This document shows, in pieces, positions 1-9,446 of a stretch of 64,000 nt of DNA (position 1 is its first letter; each line of letters begins with the position of its first letter). The stretch is taken from positions 62,001 to 126,000 of the forward strand of contig NZ_SAWY01000003.1 in assembly GCF_006439335.1 (NCBI RefSeq), read 5' to 3'. The position numbers and the translations under genes were made by a program. The notes beneath the pieces were generated by a model. The model did not search any database. It had not been told where the DNA came from and worked only from the letters and a program-made list of their open reading frames with translations. This stretch comes from Litorilituus lipolyticus. Lineage in GTDB: Bacteria > Pseudomonadota > Gammaproteobacteria > Enterobacterales > Alteromonadaceae.

Positions 1-1103
1 AGCCACAATTGGCTAAAAAGATCACTAAGCTTACTAAAAAAGAATTCCCAAATGGCATTGAAGCCCATGGTACTGATGCTCTGCGTTTTACGCTAACGTC
101 TGTAGCAACCACGGGACGAGATATTAGCTGGGATATGAAACGCCTTGAAGGTTACCGTAATTTCACCAACAAATTATGGAATGCGAGTCGTTACGTTATT
201 ATGAATACCGAAGAGCATGATTGCGGAGCCAAGGGCGGCGACATGGAGCTTTCATTAGCCGATCGTTGGATCATTGGGCAATTTGAGCAAACCGTAAAAG
301 CAGTACATGAAGCCTTTGATTCATACCGTTTCGATCTTGCCTCTCAAGCACTATACGAATTTACTTGGAATCAATTCTGCGATTGGTACCTCGAATTAAC
401 TAAACCTGTTTTATTCAAAGGTAATGAAGCACAGCAACGTGCGACGCGTCATACGCTAGTTAATATACTTGAGAGCTTACTACGCTTAATGCACCCGATT
501 ATGCCATTTATTACTGAAACTATTTGGCAGCGCGTGCAACCATTAACAAGCTTCGCTAAAAATGGCGACTCGATCATGACACAAGCATTCCCACAATTTA
601 ATGCGCAAAATTGTGATCAGCAAGCTATTGATGATTTAGAGTGGGTGAAGCAGTTTATTATTGCTATTCGTAATATTCGCGGTGAAATGGATATTGCGCC
701 AAGCAAGCCATTACCTGTACTTCTTAAAAATGTTTCCAGTGAAGATCAACGTCGTTTAGACGATAATGAGCAGTTTTTAAGTGCATTAGCTAAACTAGAA
801 AGCATTGAAGTACTCAGTGAAAACGAACAAGGACCTGCATCGGCAACGGCAGTCATTGGCGACTTATCTTTATTAATTCCTATGGCTGGTTTGATTGATA
901 AAGAAGCTGAGTTAGCACGACTTGATAAAGCCATTGAAAAGCTTACTAAAGAAGCGGCGAAAGTTAACGGTAAATTGAACAATGAAAACTTCGTTGGTAA
1001 AGCTCCTGCAGCTGTTATCGAAAAAGAAAAAGCTAAGTTAGCCGACGCTGAAATTGCCCTTAAAAAGATGCAAGAACAAAAAGAGCAAATCGCTGTTTTG
1101 TAG
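1..1103 (+). CDS. valS: Valine-tRNA ligase, C-terminal part (5' end outside window)
   Basis: Charges tRNA-Val with valine in the cytoplasm. Only about the last 367 codons are present; the reading frame is open from the first base, so the TTG at position 9 is not the real start. The sequence begins just after the region that carries the KMSKS loop in class I synthetases. It contains [10 protein letters not shown] and [17 protein letters not shown], which are characteristic of ValRS, then the anticodon-binding helical domain ([20 protein letters not shown]) and a C-terminal Lys/Glu/Ala-rich coiled coil, the ValRS tRNA-binding arm. The frame ends normally at TAG. Identity is near certain from the block order. 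A 12-residue match is enough to exclude IleRS and LeuRS, which lack the terminal coiled coil. Confidence 0.97.
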   Translation, partial: PQLAKKITKLTKKEFPNGIEAHGTDALRFTLTSVATTGRDISWDMKRLEGYRNFTNKLWNASRYVIMNTEEHDCGAKGGDMELSLADRWIIGQFEQTVKAVHEAFDSYRFDLASQALYEFTWNQFCDWYLELTKPVLFKGNEAQQRATRHTLVNILESLLRLMHPIMPFITETIWQRVQPLTSFAKNGDSIMTQAFPQFNAQNCDQQAIDDLEWVKQFIIAIRNIRGEMDIAPSKPLPVLLKNVSSEDQRRLDDNEQFLSALAKLESIEVLSENEQGPASATAVIGDLSLLIPMAGLIDKEAELARLDKAIEKLTKEAAKVNGKLNNENFVGKAPAAVIEKEKAKLADAEIALKKMQEQKEQIAVL

Positions 1104-1139
1104 TGGCGTACAATTAACTTTTTATGACAATGTGGATGG

Positions 1140-1164
1140 ACCAGTAACTCCTTATTTTACTGGT
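1140..1164 (+). terminator. Weak hairpin after valS
   Basis: Arms ACCAGTAA and TTACTGGT enclose a 9-nt loop 37 nt after the valS stop. No T-run follows, so if it terminates valS transcription it does so weakly; it could instead stabilise the mRNA 3' end. Confidence 0.35.
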
Positions 1165-1261
1165 TCATGCCATTATTCACCACGAAACCCGAAAAAGTAT
1201 AATTTTTTCAAATAAAAATTGAACTATTCTAATATTTTATAAAGCATATTAAAAATAACTG

Positions 1262-1545
1262 TGCTAGACTAGTTTCTGCGTTGAGTTCTTGCGTTGCAGA
1301 TGAAGGTTTTACACTAACTTTTGTTGTAGGTTTATCGGGTGCTTCTGATGTACTTGAATATTCTTAACAGACGGATTTAGGCGATGCAGGCTAAATTTGT
1401 ATGTGACGAATATAGTTTGTTTCCTTCCTCTTCCTGTACTACTTATGGTAGAGGGCATTTACTCGGGTATAACGATCATTACTAATTTAATAATGTTATT
1501 AAATTAGGATCACATTTTTAATTATGACTACGGGAAAATGTTGGT
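1262..1545 (+). promoter_or_regulatory. Long leader of the cold-shock gene, with candidate promoter and hairpin
   Basis: The 442-base gap between valS and the cold-shock gene holds no supported gene. A candidate extended -10 (TG-C-TAGACT, 1262-1270) has no clear -35; it would start RNA near 1277 and leave a leader of about 270 nt, which is typical of cspA-type genes. At 1482-1507 there is a perfect inverted repeat, CTAATTTAATAA-TG-TTATTAAATTAG, entirely A/T apart from its ends and ending 38 nt before the ATG. Such a stem would melt easily and could act in temperature sensing. The promoter is a guess; the inverted repeat is directly seen. Confidence 0.4.
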
Positions 1546-1755
1546 ATGTCAGATACAGTTACTGGTAAAGTTAAATTTTTCAACGAAACTAAAGGTTTCG
1601 GTTTTATTGAGCAAGAAAATGGTCCTGACGTGTTTGTTCACTTCAGTGCAATCACGGGTGACGGTTTCCGCACTTTAGCTGACGGTCAATCAGTATCGTT
1701 CAGTGTAAAACAAGGTCAAAAAGGACCTGAAGCAGAAAACGTAACTGCTTTATAA
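1546..1755 (+). CDS. Cold-shock protein, CspA family
   Basis: A 69-residue single cold-shock domain that binds single-stranded RNA and DNA and melts secondary structure, as an RNA chaperone or transcription antiterminator. Both RNA-binding motifs are present: RNP1 KGFGFI at about 16-21 and RNP2 VFVHF at about 29-33. Length matches the family (65-75 residues) and no extra domain is attached. The gene stands alone with a long leader and its own strong terminator, the usual arrangement of csp genes. Which paralogue it corresponds to cannot be told from sequence, nor can cold-inducibility be claimed directly, although the leader makes post-transcriptional control likely. Confidence 0.95.
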   Translation: MSDTVTGKVKFFNETKGFGFIEQENGPDVFVHFSAITGDGFRTLADGQSVSFSVKQGQKGPEAENVTAL

Positions 1756-1784
1756 TTATTCGCGTTTTTTAAACGCAAATAAGC

Positions 1785-1822
1785 AAAAAGCGAAGATTGA
1801 TTAATTTCATCTTCGCTTTTTT
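1785..1822 (+). terminator. Intrinsic terminator of the cold-shock gene
   Basis: Stem AAAGCGAAGAT / ATCTTCGCTTT with an 11-nt loop, followed by a T-run (1817-1822), 30 nt after the stop. A-runs on the other side mean it may also stop transcripts of the convergent minus-strand operon. Confidence 0.9.
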
Positions 1823-1920
1823 GTTTCTGTTCGATAATAAAGTATTTCTGCTACAGAAAATCCCTACTTCATATTGCTTAACTAACCTGGATTCATCTTG
1901 GGCTATACTTAGCTAAAGCT

Positions 1921-2742
1921 TTATATTTTATATCGTCCCTTACGCCATAATCTAACGGTCCAAACAGCCCCTGTAATACTAAATAACAACATCAAAAATG
2001 CGAACAGCACACTTTGTCCGTGATTAAAACCACCCGTTCGATTATTTCCAAATAAGCCATAATCCATAAAGTGCAACATAAAGAAAAAATCAACAAAACG
2101 CTTATCGTCATTACTATGTCCTACCAGCCGGCCTGAGCCTACTTCAATATAAACACTAGTGTTCACCTCATCATCAAAATTTACCTGCCAAACAGGGTTT
2201 TGCTCTTTGAGAAAGTCGTCAATCGGGGGATTCAATCGATTCACTTGGCTAATGGCTCCATCGCCGTTGTAGCTCTGTTTAGCAATACGTTTTGCCATTT
2301 TGTCATCAACTAACTTCACTTCACCACTATAGGCATTGACCAGCGAATACTGGTTTACGAAATGTTTATATAACCCTTGTTGGTGATTAACTAGGTAATA
2401 CGGCGTATCTACTCGTTGTATTAACCGAATTGAGTTTACCGCTTTATTTGTATCTTGTTCTAGTTGAGTTAACACTTGCTTTGGCTCTATTAAGCGAGAT
2501 ACATCAATTTCTTTATTTAACAATTTAGCTCGATACTGGTTACCACGCGCTTTGTCATGATCCATTAAATTAAAAAATAGCCCTGTTCCTAGCCAGATAA
2601 AAACTTGTGCAAAGACCAAAACCGCTAGCCATTTATGGATTTTTGCTAATGGTGGCAATTTCATCTTTCTTGATTTTTTAATGGCTTTTTCACTCACTCT
2701 TTCATCTAATAAGACATTTTTACGATTAATCTTCGCAGCCAT
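1921..2742 (-). CDS. PepSY-domain membrane protein (distal gene of copper operon)
   Basis: A 273-residue inner-membrane protein: cytoplasmic basic N-terminus, first membrane helix at about 37-60 starting in the IHKWL motif common to PepSY-associated helices, a periplasmic PepSY-like region of about 180 residues (including the conserved pattern PVWQVNFDDEVNTSVYIE), and a second helix near 243-264. It is half the size of classical four-helix PepSY_TM proteins of the PiuB type. Its start codon overlaps the stop of the upstream paralogous gene (TAATG), so the two are translationally coupled. They probably work as a heterodimer, with cysteine-free periplasmic domains. Role unknown: PepSY_TM proteins have been linked to iron or haem reduction and to protease inhibition. 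The operon position suggests copper handling, which is inference. Confidence 0.82.
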   Translation of the reverse strand: MAAKINRKNVLLDERVSEKAIKKSRKMKLPPLAKIHKWLAVLVFAQVFIWLGTGLFFNLMDHDKARGNQYRAKLLNKEIDVSRLIEPKQVLTQLEQDTNKAVNSIRLIQRVDTPYYLVNHQQGLYKHFVNQYSLVNAYSGEVKLVDDKMAKRIAKQSYNGDGAISQVNRLNPPIDDFLKEQNPVWQVNFDDEVNTSVYIEVGSGRLVGHSNDDKRFVDFFFMLHFMDYGLFGNNRTGGFNHGQSVLFAFLMLLFSITGAVWTVRLWRKGRYKI

Positions 2743-3524
2743 TAATTTCTTCCTACAATTGTGCGTAATTTACCTTGATTCAATACCCGATAGTAAATCA
2801 GTATTAAGCCAAAAAAACTTGCTATTGAGGCAATAACGCTCACACAAAGTAATAACCAATTATCAGCCGACTCTTCAATATAATCCATCACATGAAAAGC
2901 AAACATCCAATCAAAGACACGCCAATAACTGTGACGTTTAGTTATCACCTTCCCTGAATGAGCGCTTACATATAGTGTTGGATTAGCTGCATCATCGATA
3001 TCAATACGCCAAACAGGTAAGTGCCTTGCACTGAGCTCCCTTGGCGCTTGATCTGACAAATAACTAACATGAAAATCACTTGAACTCATATCACCACTGT
3101 ATTGGCTTTGAGCCACTTTTATCGCAGTGCCTATAGAAATAGGTGACAACAGTACACCGTTATCCGCATTGATTAAATGAAATTGTCCATCAACTTTAAA
3201 CCGATATACCGTATGCGTAAGTAATCTATCTAGCTCAATATTTTCAGCGTCGGGATAACGCTGCATTAACTGCATTATAGAAAAATTCAACTGACTACTG
3301 TGTAAACTATAAACAGTATTATTTCCATCGGTGTTGTCTAACGCTAGCTCTTGTATGTTTCCATGATTGTTTGACGGTTTTATCAATGTATCTCCATGAA
3401 TATAGTGTATGTCCATCACTACCATATAAAGACCTGATATTGACCAAATTAAAAACTGAATACCAACAAACAACATTAACCATTTATGGAGCGTTCTACT
3501 CGTTTTATGCCAAGACACATTCAT
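2742..3524 (-). CDS. PepSY-domain membrane protein, paralogue of its neighbour
   Basis: A 260-residue protein with the same plan as the next gene: N-terminal helix at about 13-37 beginning with the TLHKWLM motif, a periplasmic PepSY region ending in LPVWRIDIDDAANPTLYVS (about 170-188), a short HVMDYIEE segment and a C-terminal helix near 225-245. The matching motif HFMDYGLF in the downstream gene shows that the pair arose by duplication or long co-evolution. It begins 4 bases after the lipoprotein gene ends and its stop overlaps the next start, so it lies inside the same transcript. The conserved His in the helix motif and in H-x-MDY could bind haem or metal, but this is unproven. Confidence 0.82.
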   Translation of the reverse strand: MNVSWHKTSRTLHKWLMLFVGIQFLIWSISGLYMVVMDIHYIHGDTLIKPSNNHGNIQELALDNTDGNNTVYSLHSSQLNFSIMQLMQRYPDAENIELDRLLTHTVYRFKVDGQFHLINADNGVLLSPISIGTAIKVAQSQYSGDMSSSDFHVSYLSDQAPRELSARHLPVWRIDIDDAANPTLYVSAHSGKVITKRHSYWRVFDWMFAFHVMDYIEESADNWLLLCVSVIASIASFFGLILIYYRVLNQGKLRTIVGRN

Positions 3525-3528
3525 TCCC

Positions 3529-4752
3529 TTATATATCGCTCAGCGCTTCGGTTAACATGGCTTTAATTTGCAGAAAAATACCTTGATTGACTTGTTTATC
3601 AAAACCTTTAATTCTTGGCGTATGAATATGGCCTGTTGGAATAGAAGATGAAAGCTTATTTCTTAACAATATACTGCGATACGATATTTCATTAGAAAGG
3701 TAGCCACCACCACCACCCTCAACCGCAATTTCACCTGATAACTCATTAAGATGTTGTGGTGAGAAAGTTTTGCTCATTGTGGTCACTTTCTTATTATCAT
3801 TTATTTTATAAGGCCCTTTAGCTCGCTGCATTGCTTTAACAGGCAAGCTAAATAACACAAACTCTTCATTAGATAATGCTTTGCCAGAAAGCTTTGGCAC
3901 GATAGGGTTACTTTTGCTTGCCCCTGTATAAACATTGACATTATCAGGTGCTTTTGCGCTTCGTCTTAGGCCTGGAAAGTGCTCGAGATCGAAGTCCTTT
4001 CTGCCCATTGAGATAGTCGCAATTAAATCAACATTGTTAACGGCATAAAAAGGCGCTAACAAGGATTCAACTTCACCTTGCTCAAAATCTTCATACCTTA
4101 CGGGGATCATTGCAGTATTAATTTCAGCACGTACAAGTCCATCTTCCCCTTGGTATTCAATCACGGTGCCGTCCAGCAAAAGCGCAGCTAGACCAGACGG
4201 ATTACTTTGCTCGATATTTCTATCAAGTAAAAAAGGATCAAATCCTGTCAGTAGTATTCGTTTCTCGACCGGTTGACGATAAGCTAAATCACTGCGCCCT
4301 CTTGAGACATTTTCAAAAAGTTCTACAAGAGCAATGGTCTCACTTTCACTAAAGCCTATACTGTGCTGCTTAATAAAGGCGTTAATCCCTAAACGAGTCC
4401 AATATAGAGGCCTGTCATCAACTAACTTCCCTAATTGAGCTTGTTGCTTACTGTATTGCCATAATTCATCACCAAGCAGAGTCACTACTTGTTTTGCTTG
4501 ATAGAAATCAGTTTGCTGCGGCCATGTTTGCTTAAATTCAGCCCAATCAAAAAAGTGCTGAATATCAGGCATAGCCTGCATGGCTTTATTTAATCGTAAT
4601 TCTTCCACAGTTAAAGCTAACGTTGTGCTGTGATGACTGCCTTTTAATGCAAGATCATCTTTTGGATAGTTTTGCCTAGGCTCAGTTGCACAGCCCGTTA
4701 ATGTTAAAGCTAACATTAAAGCAACTACTAACTTTTTTACGTAAAAAACCAT
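3529..4752 (-). CDS. Peptidase-C15-like lipoprotein lacking the catalytic Cys
   Basis: A 407-residue predicted lipoprotein: signal sequence ending in lipobox LTGC (Cys21), about 140 residues of no recognised family, then a region from about 165 that resembles pyroglutamyl peptidase I. Visible C15 hallmarks are TGFDPF (169-174) followed by an NPSG turn, a block around ISMGR and Glu257 corresponding to the catalytic Glu region, FSLPVKAM (301-308), and GHIHTP (374-379) holding the catalytic His. The block that carries the nucleophile in C15 enzymes (TFVCNHVMY-like) reads GGYLSNEISY here, placing Ser353 where Cys is expected. Cytosolic C15 enzymes are about 215 residues, so length and export are also atypical. 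It sits 20 bases after cusA and 4 bases before the PepSY pair. It may be a binding protein rather than a peptidase. Confidence 0.72.
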   Translation of the reverse strand: MVFYVKKLVVALMLALTLTGCATEPRQNYPKDDLALKGSHHSTTLALTVEELRLNKAMQAMPDIQHFFDWAEFKQTWPQQTDFYQAKQVVTLLGDELWQYSKQQAQLGKLVDDRPLYWTRLGINAFIKQHSIGFSESETIALVELFENVSRGRSDLAYRQPVEKRILLTGFDPFLLDRNIEQSNPSGLAALLLDGTVIEYQGEDGLVRAEINTAMIPVRYEDFEQGEVESLLAPFYAVNNVDLIATISMGRKDFDLEHFPGLRRSAKAPDNVNVYTGASKSNPIVPKLSGKALSNEEFVLFSLPVKAMQRAKGPYKINDNKKVTTMSKTFSPQHLNELSGEIAVEGGGGGYLSNEISYRSILLRNKLSSSIPTGHIHTPRIKGFDKQVNQGIFLQIKAMLTEALSDI

Positions 4753-4772
4753 AAATCGTCCTAATATTCATC

Positions 4773-7700
4773 TTATTCTTTGTTAATGTTGGCACTACGC
4801 CATAAATAAAATATTGTAGGTAGCACTAAAAGCGTTAATAACAAAGCACTTACCATTCCACCAACCATAGGTGCAGCAATGCGACTCATCACTTCTGAGC
4901 CGGTACCTGTGCCATATAAAATTGGCAATAAGCCGACAATAATTGAAAGCGCCGTCATCATAACAGGCCTAACACGCTTGCCTGCCCCCATTAATACGGC
5001 TTGATAAACCGCTTGCTTGGTTAAGGTTGCTTTATTGGCTTTACAACTTAGCAAAACATCATGATATGCTTGGTTTAAGTAAACTAACATTATGACACCA
5101 ATTTCAACAGCTACACCAGCTAGGGCGATAAATCCAACTCCCACCGCCACAGAAAAATTGTACCCTTCAATATACATTAGCCACATACTACCCACCATAG
5201 CGAGCGGCAAAGTACCCATGATCATGGCCACTTCAATAATATTTTTAAAGTTCACATACAATAGAATAATAATAATGGCTAAAGTAAGTGGCACAACATA
5301 GCTTAATTTTTCTTTCGCACGTTGCATATATTCATATTGTCCCGCCCAAGTAATGGAATACCCTGCGGGTAATACAAGTTGCTCTTTTAAGACACGTTGC
5401 GCATTTTCAATATAGTGGCCAATATCAACACCACCCTGCCCTTTTTGTTTTATATCTATGTACGACCAACCCGTTAAACGGGCATTCTCTGATTTAATGC
5501 CAGGAGGACCATCTTCAATGAAAATATTAGCAACATCACCAAGCACTATACGCTGGCCATTAGGGGTAACGATGGGTAGCTTAGCTAATTGCTCTGGCGA
5601 ATCTCGGTACGCCTGCGGATATCGCAAACTAATGGGGTAACGCTCTAGCCCCTCAACCGTTTTACTTACATTCATGCCACCAATGGCCGTTGCAACTACT
5701 TGCTGAATATCTGCAATATTTAACCCATACCTAGCAGCTTTAGCTCGTTGTATATCAACTTTAATATAACGTCCACCAGCAACACGTTCTGAATATACCG
5801 ATGCTGTACCCTGAACATCAGCCAAGATGTTTTCTATTTGCTGCCCTATACGCTGAATTTCACCTAAATCAGGACCTGATATCTTAATACCTACAGGTGT
5901 TTTGATGCCTGTTGCTAACATATCAATACGCGTTTTAATTGGCATAACCCAAGCATTAGTAACACCAGGTAACTTCACTAACGTATCAAGCTCTTGTTTT
6001 AAACTTGCCAAGGTCACGCCTTCTCGCCACAGTGCCCGAGGCTTTAATTGAATATAACTTTCAATCATAGTGAGTGGCGCAGAATCTGTTGCAGTTTCTG
6101 CACGACCTACTTTTCCTAAAACAGACTCCACCTCTGGAATACTGTAAATTAATTTATCTGTTTGCTGTAATAGCTGCCTTGCTTGGCCGATGGAAATTCC
6201 AGGGTACGTGGTCGGCATATACATCAAATCCCCTTCATCGAGAGGAGGAATAAATTCACTGCCAATTTTATTGACCGGCCACAAGCCAAGCAAAACAAAT
6301 AACACTGCTGACACTAAGGTAGTTTTAGGGTAATTAAGTACCGTTTTTAACAGCGGAAGGTATAAGAAGGTAAGTAATTTATTTACCGGATTATCATGCT
6401 CTTTGACTATTTTACCTCGAATAAAATACCCCATGAGTACAGGTACTAAAGTAATCGCTAAGGCTGCGGCGGCTGCCATGGCATAAGTTTTAGTAAAGGC
6501 CAAGGGAGAGAACATGCGGCCTTCTTGAGCTTCTAAAGTAAAGACAGGTAAAAAGCTTACGGTAATAATGAGCAAGCTAAAAAACAAAGCGGGCCCTACC
6601 TCGGTTGCTGAGTCAATCACAATTTGCCAGCGTTTATGACTTGATATCTTGCTCCCTTCAGGCTGTGCTTCAATATGCTTGTGCATATTTTCAATCATGA
6701 CGATAGCACCATCTATCATGGCACCAATGGCAATTGCGATGCCCCCTAAAGACATGATATTGGCATTTAAACCTTGTAAATGCATCACTATAAATGCAGT
6801 GAGAATACCTACAGGTAAGCTGATAATAGCGACCAATGAAGAGCGAACATGGAATAAAAAAACCATGCACACTAAGGCAACAACAATAAACTCCTCAACT
6901 AATTTATCAGATAAGTTAGTAACTGCACGCTCGATTAATGCCGAACGATCATACACAGGGATAACTTCTACGCCTTCAGGTAGCCCTTGCTTTAATTGTG
7001 CTAGCTTTGCTTTTACCCCTTTAATGACTTGCTGAGCATTCTCGCCATAGCGCATAACCACAATTCCGCCAACAGTTTCTCCTTTACCATTAAGCTCTGC
7101 TATACCACGACGCATTTGTGGGCCGATAACCACATCAGCGACATCTTTTAATAAGATTGGCGTGCCATTTCGGTTAGCGCCTAAAGGAATGTTTTCTAGG
7201 TCTTGAGGGCTTTTTATATAGCCTGTTGCCCTGACTATATACTCCGCTTCAGCCATTTCGATCACTGATGCGCCAATTTCTTGATTGCCTTGCTTAATTG
7301 CCGTTTGTATCAGTGACAAAGGTATATCAAATGCGCGTAATTTATCTGGGTTAACTTGTACTTGATATTGTTTAACCATACCACCAAGCACACTAACTTC
7401 AGACACGCCAGTAACCGTTTGTAATTCATACTTTAAGAACCAATCTTGTATGCTTCTTAATTGACTAATATCATGCTGCCCAGTTTTATCAACTAAGGCA
7501 TACAGATAAACCCAACCTACGCCCGTTGCATCAGGGCCCAATTGTGGTGTGGCACTTTTGGGTAAACTCGCTGAAACTTGACTTAAATACTCCAAAACTC
7601 GGGTACGCGCCCAATATAAATCTGTTTTTTCATTAAAAATGACATAAACATATGAGTCACCAAAAAAAGAAAAACCTCTTACTGTTTCAGCGCCAGGCAC

Positions 7701-7925
7701 AGATAACATTGCGGTTGTTAACGGGTAGGTCACTTGGTCTTCAACAACTTGTGGCGCTTGACCAGGATAACTGGTTTTAATGATCACTTGCACATCAGAT
7801 AAATCAGGTAGCGCATCTACCGGCGTTTGTTTTATCGAATATAGCCCTGATAAAACCAACATAACACTGGCAATGAGTACCAGCACACGATTATGCACAG
7901 ACCATCGAATAATTGCGGCAATCAT
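4773..7925 (-). CDS. cusA: Heavy-metal efflux RND pump, CusA family
   Basis: A 1050-residue inner-membrane proton antiporter of the RND superfamily that would export Cu(I)/Ag(I) from the periplasm and cytoplasm through a CusCBA channel. Full length for the family (about 1045). The N-terminus (VDALPDLSDVQVII, YPGQAPQVVEDQVTYPL) and the GGIAIAIGAMIDGAIVMIEN stretch in helix 4 (around 395-414) are typical of the heavy-metal branch; the Asp in the latter belongs to the proton relay. The conserved metal-site methionine in DMLATGIK (near 670) and MIESYIQL fits the monovalent-metal group rather than the CzcA zinc group. It follows cusB by 3 bases. Cu/Ag specificity is supported by the neighbouring CusF-like tail and DUF411 protein but not proven. 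Confidence 0.95.
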   Translation of the reverse strand: MIAAIIRWSVHNRVLVLIASVMLVLSGLYSIKQTPVDALPDLSDVQVIIKTSYPGQAPQVVEDQVTYPLTTAMLSVPGAETVRGFSFFGDSYVYVIFNEKTDLYWARTRVLEYLSQVSASLPKSATPQLGPDATGVGWVYLYALVDKTGQHDISQLRSIQDWFLKYELQTVTGVSEVSVLGGMVKQYQVQVNPDKLRAFDIPLSLIQTAIKQGNQEIGASVIEMAEAEYIVRATGYIKSPQDLENIPLGANRNGTPILLKDVADVVIGPQMRRGIAELNGKGETVGGIVVMRYGENAQQVIKGVKAKLAQLKQGLPEGVEVIPVYDRSALIERAVTNLSDKLVEEFIVVALVCMVFLFHVRSSLVAIISLPVGILTAFIVMHLQGLNANIMSLGGIAIAIGAMIDGAIVMIENMHKHIEAQPEGSKISSHKRWQIVIDSATEVGPALFFSLLIITVSFLPVFTLEAQEGRMFSPLAFTKTYAMAAAAALAITLVPVLMGYFIRGKIVKEHDNPVNKLLTFLYLPLLKTVLNYPKTTLVSAVLFVLLGLWPVNKIGSEFIPPLDEGDLMYMPTTYPGISIGQARQLLQQTDKLIYSIPEVESVLGKVGRAETATDSAPLTMIESYIQLKPRALWREGVTLASLKQELDTLVKLPGVTNAWVMPIKTRIDMLATGIKTPVGIKISGPDLGEIQRIGQQIENILADVQGTASVYSERVAGGRYIKVDIQRAKAARYGLNIADIQQVVATAIGGMNVSKTVEGLERYPISLRYPQAYRDSPEQLAKLPIVTPNGQRIVLGDVANIFIEDGPPGIKSENARLTGWSYIDIKQKGQGGVDIGHYIENAQRVLKEQLVLPAGYSITWAGQYEYMQRAKEKLSYVVPLTLAIIIILLYVNFKNIIEVAMIMGTLPLAMVGSMWLMYIEGYNFSVAVGVGFIALAGVAVEIGVIMLVYLNQAYHDVLLSCKANKATLTKQAVYQAVLMGAGKRVRPVMMTALSIIVGLLPILYGTGTGSEVMSRIAAPMVGGMVSALLLTLLVLPTIFYLWRSANINKE

Positions 7926-7928
7926 GGC

Positions 7929-9446
7929 TTACTCCTGCTTAACACTTAATGAAAAATGAGTAATGACAAAATCACCATCACGAATCTCAAAGCTAAAATC
8001 GATGTTGTCACCGACTTGCAATTCATTCAAATCAATAGATTCAGCAAAAATAAAATCCATCGTTGCTGCAGGTCTATTCCATTTAGCAATGGCCTCGCGC
8101 GAGATATTAGCCATGTTATGCTGTGGCATAAGTACGTTAATAACACCCGAAGTTTCCGCTTTACTTGCTGGTTCAGATTCACGGTCTTCTTGCGATTTTA
8201 CGGAGTGATGTAAGCGCATAAAGTCAGAAGACTTGCTCGACTCAGAATCCAGTAAAAATTGTGCAGAAGTTACTACATCATCGCCTTCATAAAGTCCTGA
8301 TAATATCTCAACAAAGTACTGGTCAAAACGACCAGAGCTCACTTCAACTGATTTAAAATGCCCATCACCAAGCGCTAATACAACACGAGATTGATTACCT
8401 GTTCGAATAAGTGCTTCTTTAGGAATGACTAACCTTTCTTGATTATCACTGGCGTGGATAACAACCTGTGCAAACATATTAGGCTTAAATTGACCGTGAC
8501 GATTATCTAGCCTGATACGTACTTTAATGGTGCGTGTTTGCTTTGCCAGCACAGGATATACGTAATCAACTTCCCCTAGAAAGGCTTTGCCAGGTAAATA
8601 ATCCATGGTCAAAGTCACTGGGCTGCCTTGATGCACTTGTGTAGCTTGTCGCTCAAATACTTCTGCCTCTAACCAAACTTGAGATAAATCACCAATAGAC
8701 ATAAGCGTTGCACCAGGCTTTACATAAAAGCCCTCACGAATGTTTAAGTTCTCGACCACGCCATTATGAGGTGCATAAAAGGTAATGCTTTGTTTTACAT
8801 TCTTAAATCGTTGTATTTCTTCAATAGCTGACTTGGGCAATTGCAGTGCAACTAACCTGTTTTTTGCCGCGGTTATTAACCTTTGGTTATTGCGCGACAG
8901 TGCCAACAATAATTCTTCTTGAGCATTAACCAGCTGAGGAGAATAAATATCATAAAGAGGCTGGCCTTTTGTCACCATAGCCCCTGTTGTTTTCACATAA
9001 AGCTTTTCTATCCAGCCATCAACTCTCGGATGAATATGATGTAATTTATCTTCATCATAAGTGACATAACCTACAGTCTTTATTTCATTATTAAGGATAT
9101 CTTTTTTAACGGTGGCTGTTCTGACACCAAGGTTATTAACAACATCAGCAGAAATTCTAATTGTGCCTACACCTTCATCTATTGATGAACTCGAGTCTTG
9201 GTAAACCGGTACTAAATCCATACCCATTGGAGATTTCCCCGGTTCATCACGACGGTAATTAGCATCCATAGGCGCGACCCAATACAAAGGCTTTTCAGCT
9301 TCATTTTTTTCTGAGCTTTCTGAACTATCATCCGATGCTTTTATGAATGAAGAACCAATAGGAATTAATGCCCCGAAAACTAAAGCACCAAGAGCAAAAG
9401 CGATAATTAAATACTTTAACTGAATATGTTGAAATTTATTGTTCAT
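7929..9446 (-). CDS. cusB: Periplasmic adaptor CusB with heavy-metal-binding and CusF-like domains
   Basis: Membrane-fusion protein linking CusA to the outer-membrane channel. The ATG at 9446 is chosen over the in-frame ATG at 9494 because AGGGAG lies just upstream of it; this gives 505 residues and an 11-base overlap with the end of cusC. Order of domains: membrane anchor (about 10-30), a heavy-metal-binding YHS-like segment (YWVAPMDANYRRDEPGKSPMG, Met replacing the usual Cys), barrel-sandwich and beta-barrel regions (GQPLYDIYSPQLV, APHNGVVENLNIREG), and a C-terminal domain of about 75 residues (WNRPAATMDFIF, LQVGDNIDFSFEI) that matches the CusF chaperone pattern. The fusion puts chaperone and adaptor in one chain, and no separate cusF gene is present nearby. 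Confidence 0.93.
   Translation of the reverse strand: MNNKFQHIQLKYLIIAFALGALVFGALIPIGSSFIKASDDSSESSEKNEAEKPLYWVAPMDANYRRDEPGKSPMGMDLVPVYQDSSSSIDEGVGTIRISADVVNNLGVRTATVKKDILNNEIKTVGYVTYDEDKLHHIHPRVDGWIEKLYVKTTGAMVTKGQPLYDIYSPQLVNAQEELLLALSRNNQRLITAAKNRLVALQLPKSAIEEIQRFKNVKQSITFYAPHNGVVENLNIREGFYVKPGATLMSIGDLSQVWLEAEVFERQATQVHQGSPVTLTMDYLPGKAFLGEVDYVYPVLAKQTRTIKVRIRLDNRHGQFKPNMFAQVVIHASDNQERLVIPKEALIRTGNQSRVVLALGDGHFKSVEVSSGRFDQYFVEILSGLYEGDDVVTSAQFLLDSESSKSSDFMRLHHSVKSQEDRESEPASKAETSGVINVLMPQHNMANISREAIAKWNRPAATMDFIFAESIDLNELQVGDNIDFSFEIRDGDFVITHFSLSVKQE

Noticed and set aside
6649..7035. 128-codon plus-strand open frame opposite cusA
   Set aside because: Shadow of the conserved helix 4-6 region of cusA; no ribosome-binding site and no family resemblance.
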